NCBI RefSeq assembly: GCF_001667505.1
Contig: NZ_LZHZ01000043.1
Location: 1 to 33,407 of the forward strand
Source of the DNA: Mycobacterium sp. ACS1612
GTDB lineage: Bacteria; Actinomycetota; Actinomycetes; Mycobacteriales; Mycobacteriaceae
Length of the DNA stretch: 33,407 nucleotides
Reading direction: 5' to 3'
Shown here: in pieces, positions 31,724 to 33,407 of the stretch
Layout of the letters: every line of letters begins with the position of its first letter
How positions within the stretch are numbered: position 1 is the stretch's first letter
Translations under genes and position numbers: made by a program
Notes under the pieces: generated by a model
The model's database searches: none
What the model saw: the letters and a program-made list of their open reading frames with translations, nothing else
Told to the model about the DNA's origin: nothing

Positions 31724-33407
31724 CTAACCCTGCGCCGGCAGCGCCACGGTGTCCGGATCGTCCTTCGACGTGCGCCGAGGCTGCGGCGGCAGGAAGTGGT
31801 AGTCGCCGCGCGGGTACACCACCTGCGGCCACCAGAACCACCGGCCCAACAGCGTCGCGATCGACGGCATCAAAAACGAGCGGACGACGAACGTGTCGAC
31901 CAGCAGACCGATGGCGATGGTCGAACCCATCTGCGCCAACACGATCAGCTTGCTGCCCATCATTGCCGCCATGGTGGCCGCGAACACCAGACCCGCCGAC
32001 GTGACCACACCACCGGTGCCCGCCATCGAGCGGATGATGCCGGTCTTCAGGCCCGCGTGGATCTCGTCCTTGAACCGTGACACCAGAAGCAGGTTGTAGT
32101 CCGACCCGACGGCCAACAGGATGATGACCGACATCAGCATGACCAGCCACTGCACCTGGATGCCGAACAGGTCCTGCCAGAGCAGCACCGAGATGCCGAA
32201 GGACGCCGCGATGGAACTGGCCGCCGTACCGACGATCACGAGTGCGGCCACCGCGCTTCGGGTCAGGATCAGCATGATCATGAAGATCAGCGTCAGCGAC
32301 GACACCACCGCGATCATCAAGTCGTACTTGGCGCCGTCGGCCATGTCCTTGTACGTGGCCGCCACGCCACCCAGATAGATCTTGGCGTTGGACAACGACG
32401 ACATCTTCAGCGCCTCTTGGGCGGATTTGCGTTCGCCTTCCACCCGCTTGATGCCGTCGACGGTCGCGGGATCGCTCTCGTGCGTGATGAACATTCGCGC
32501 CGACTTGCCATCCGGTGCAAGGAACATCACCAGGCCGCGTTTGAAGTCGGGGTTGTCGAACGCTTCGGGCGGCAGGAAGAACAGGTCGTCGTTCTTCGCC
32601 CCGTCGAAGGCCTGGCCCATCGCCAGCGCGGTGTCGTTGGAGGCCTCCAACTGGTCGAGCAGGGCCTTCTGCGAATTGTACGACGCCAACGACAGGTCCC
32701 TGCTGGCCTTCATCGAGGCGATCGTCTGCGGAAGCAGCGCAGTCAGTTTCGGTGCGAGGTCGGCGAGTTTGTCGGTGTTGACCTGAACCGCACCCGTCTG
32801 GTCGGTCACTTCGTCTATCCCGTCGAGGGATTCGAACAGCGATCTGGTCGCTGCGCACAGCGGGATGTCGAAGCAGTGCGGTTCCCAGTAGAAGTAGTTT
32901 CGGATCGGCCGGAACTGGTCGTCGAAATCGGCGATGTTGTCGCGCAGTTTCTCGGTGGTGGCAAGCAGGTCCTGCGATTTGGCTGCCGAGTCCTGGGTGA
33001 GCCTGGTCTGCTCGAGCGAGAGCTGGTACTGCTGCTCGAGAATGGCGATCGACTTGTTCGTCTCGTCGATCGTCCTGAGCTGATCGGCCAACTGTTGCCG
33101 CTGAAACGGCAGGTTCATGTTGGTGGTCTGTCCCGAGATGCTGGTCTGGAACGGAATCGAACTGTGCTGGATCGGAATTCCCAACGGCCGGGTGATGCTC
33201 TGCACCATCGCGATGCCCTCGGTGTGCATGACGTTGCTGGCGATCTTGTTCAATACCAGCATGTCGGCCGGGTTGCGCATATCGTGGTCGGCTTCGACCA
33301 TCAGGATGTCGGGGTTCATCCGGGCTTCGGTGAAATGCCGGTCGGCAGCAGCGAATCCGATGTTGGTCGGGGCGTCGGCGGGCAGGTAATAGCGGTCGTT
33401 GTACGCC
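31724..33407 (-). CDS. MmpL4/5-type RND transporter, C-terminal part
   Basis: The 3' 560 residues of an MmpL export pump; the 5' part lies beyond the right edge (the frame continues to the last base and the visible chain opens AYNDRYYLPADAPTN). A long Gln/Leu-rich periplasmic hairpin (in the first 200 residues: QRQQLADQLRTIDE, TEKLRDNIADFDDQ) is the coiled-coil seen in MmpL4/MmpL5, followed by EPHCFDIPLC. Then come six helices with the proton-relay pair Asp-Tyr in GSDYNLLLVSR. MmpL4/5 with MmpS export siderophores, and MmpL5 some drugs; the cargo here cannot be named. An upstream MmpS gene is not visible. Confidence 0.9.
   Translation of the reverse strand, partial: AYNDRYYLPADAPTNIGFAAADRHFTEARMNPDILMVEADHDMRNPADMLVLNKIASNVMHTEGIAMVQSITRPLGIPIQHSSIPFQTSISGQTTNMNLPFQRQQLADQLRTIDETNKSIAILEQQYQLSLEQTRLTQDSAAKSQDLLATTEKLRDNIADFDDQFRPIRNYFYWEPHCFDIPLCAATRSLFESLDGIDEVTDQTGAVQVNTDKLADLAPKLTALLPQTIASMKASRDLSLASYNSQKALLDQLEASNDTALAMGQAFDGAKNDDLFFLPPEAFDNPDFKRGLVMFLAPDGKSARMFITHESDPATVDGIKRVEGERKSAQEALKMSSLSNAKIYLGGVAATYKDMADGAKYDLMIAVVSSLTLIFMIMLILTRSAVAALVIVGTAASSIAASFGISVLLWQDLFGIQVQWLVMLMSVIILLAVGSDYNLLLVSRFKDEIHAGLKTGIIRSMAGTGGVVTSAGLVFAATMAAMMGSKLIVLAQMGSTIAIGLLVDTFVVRSFLMPSIATLLGRWFWWPQVVYPRGDYHFLPPQPRRTSKDDPDTVALPAQG

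Noticed and set aside
33317..33319. ATG inside the MmpL frame as a gene start
   Set aside because: The frame and MmpL-type sequence continue without a break to the window edge, so the gene is cut by the window.

Overview
The window is high-GC DNA from a Mycobacterium (most likely a fast-growing, Mycolicibacterium-type species). The evidence is the gene order and protein wording: tsf, rpsB, an M23-type secreted protein, an F420/LLM oxidoreductase, xerC, viuB, dprA, a YifB/ComM ATPase and a YraN protein follow the order remembered for M. tuberculosis Rv2889c-Rv2898c. An F420 enzyme, a haemophore-like protein and an MmpL transporter also fit. No database was consulted; all identifications come from motifs and remembered family sequences.

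Layout. 1-139 is the right end of an IS3-family element, stopping 35 bp beyond tsf. 175-1857 is tsf and rpsB (minus strand). 2141-3608 are a secreted M23-like protein and an LLM oxidoreductase (plus), convergent with xerC. 4547-8208 holds a lactate-2-monooxygenase-like flavoprotein, a TetR regulator and a divergent DmdC-type acyl-CoA dehydrogenase; a long palindromic operator sits on the dehydrogenase promoter. 8205-13541 is a minus-strand run: yraN, a doubtful small ORF, yifB/comM, dprA, a secreted glycoside hydrolase and viuB. 13660-14478 is a DUF1206 membrane protein with a SigF-like promoter.

14483-21225 is an iron-themed accessory block. A small haemophore-like secreted protein is divergent from four tightly coupled genes: a ferric-type binding lipoprotein, an FbpB-like permease, an ATPase, and an 829-residue protein that fuses an adenylation domain, a carrier domain and a multi-pass membrane acyltransferase-like domain. 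An inverted repeat with iron-box-like half-sites lies in front of the operon. The fusion protein, welded by overlapping start/stop codons to a ferric ABC importer, is the most unusual feature of the window.

21222-23224 is a TesB-like thioesterase coupled to a class III CoA-transferase. 23251-26418 is a large zinc-ribbon/cyclase/AAA signalling protein. 26504-30591 is a second tightly coupled operon (read right to left): a NagD-like HAD phosphatase, a 77-residue unknown protein, an arginase-family protein whose first metal-binding His is Cys, and a fused E1 alpha-beta 2-oxoacid dehydrogenase. No E2 or E3 gene is nearby. A GNAT acetyltransferase, a DUF1989 protein and the 3' part of an MmpL4/5-type RND transporter finish the window. 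No tRNA, rRNA or CRISPR array was seen.
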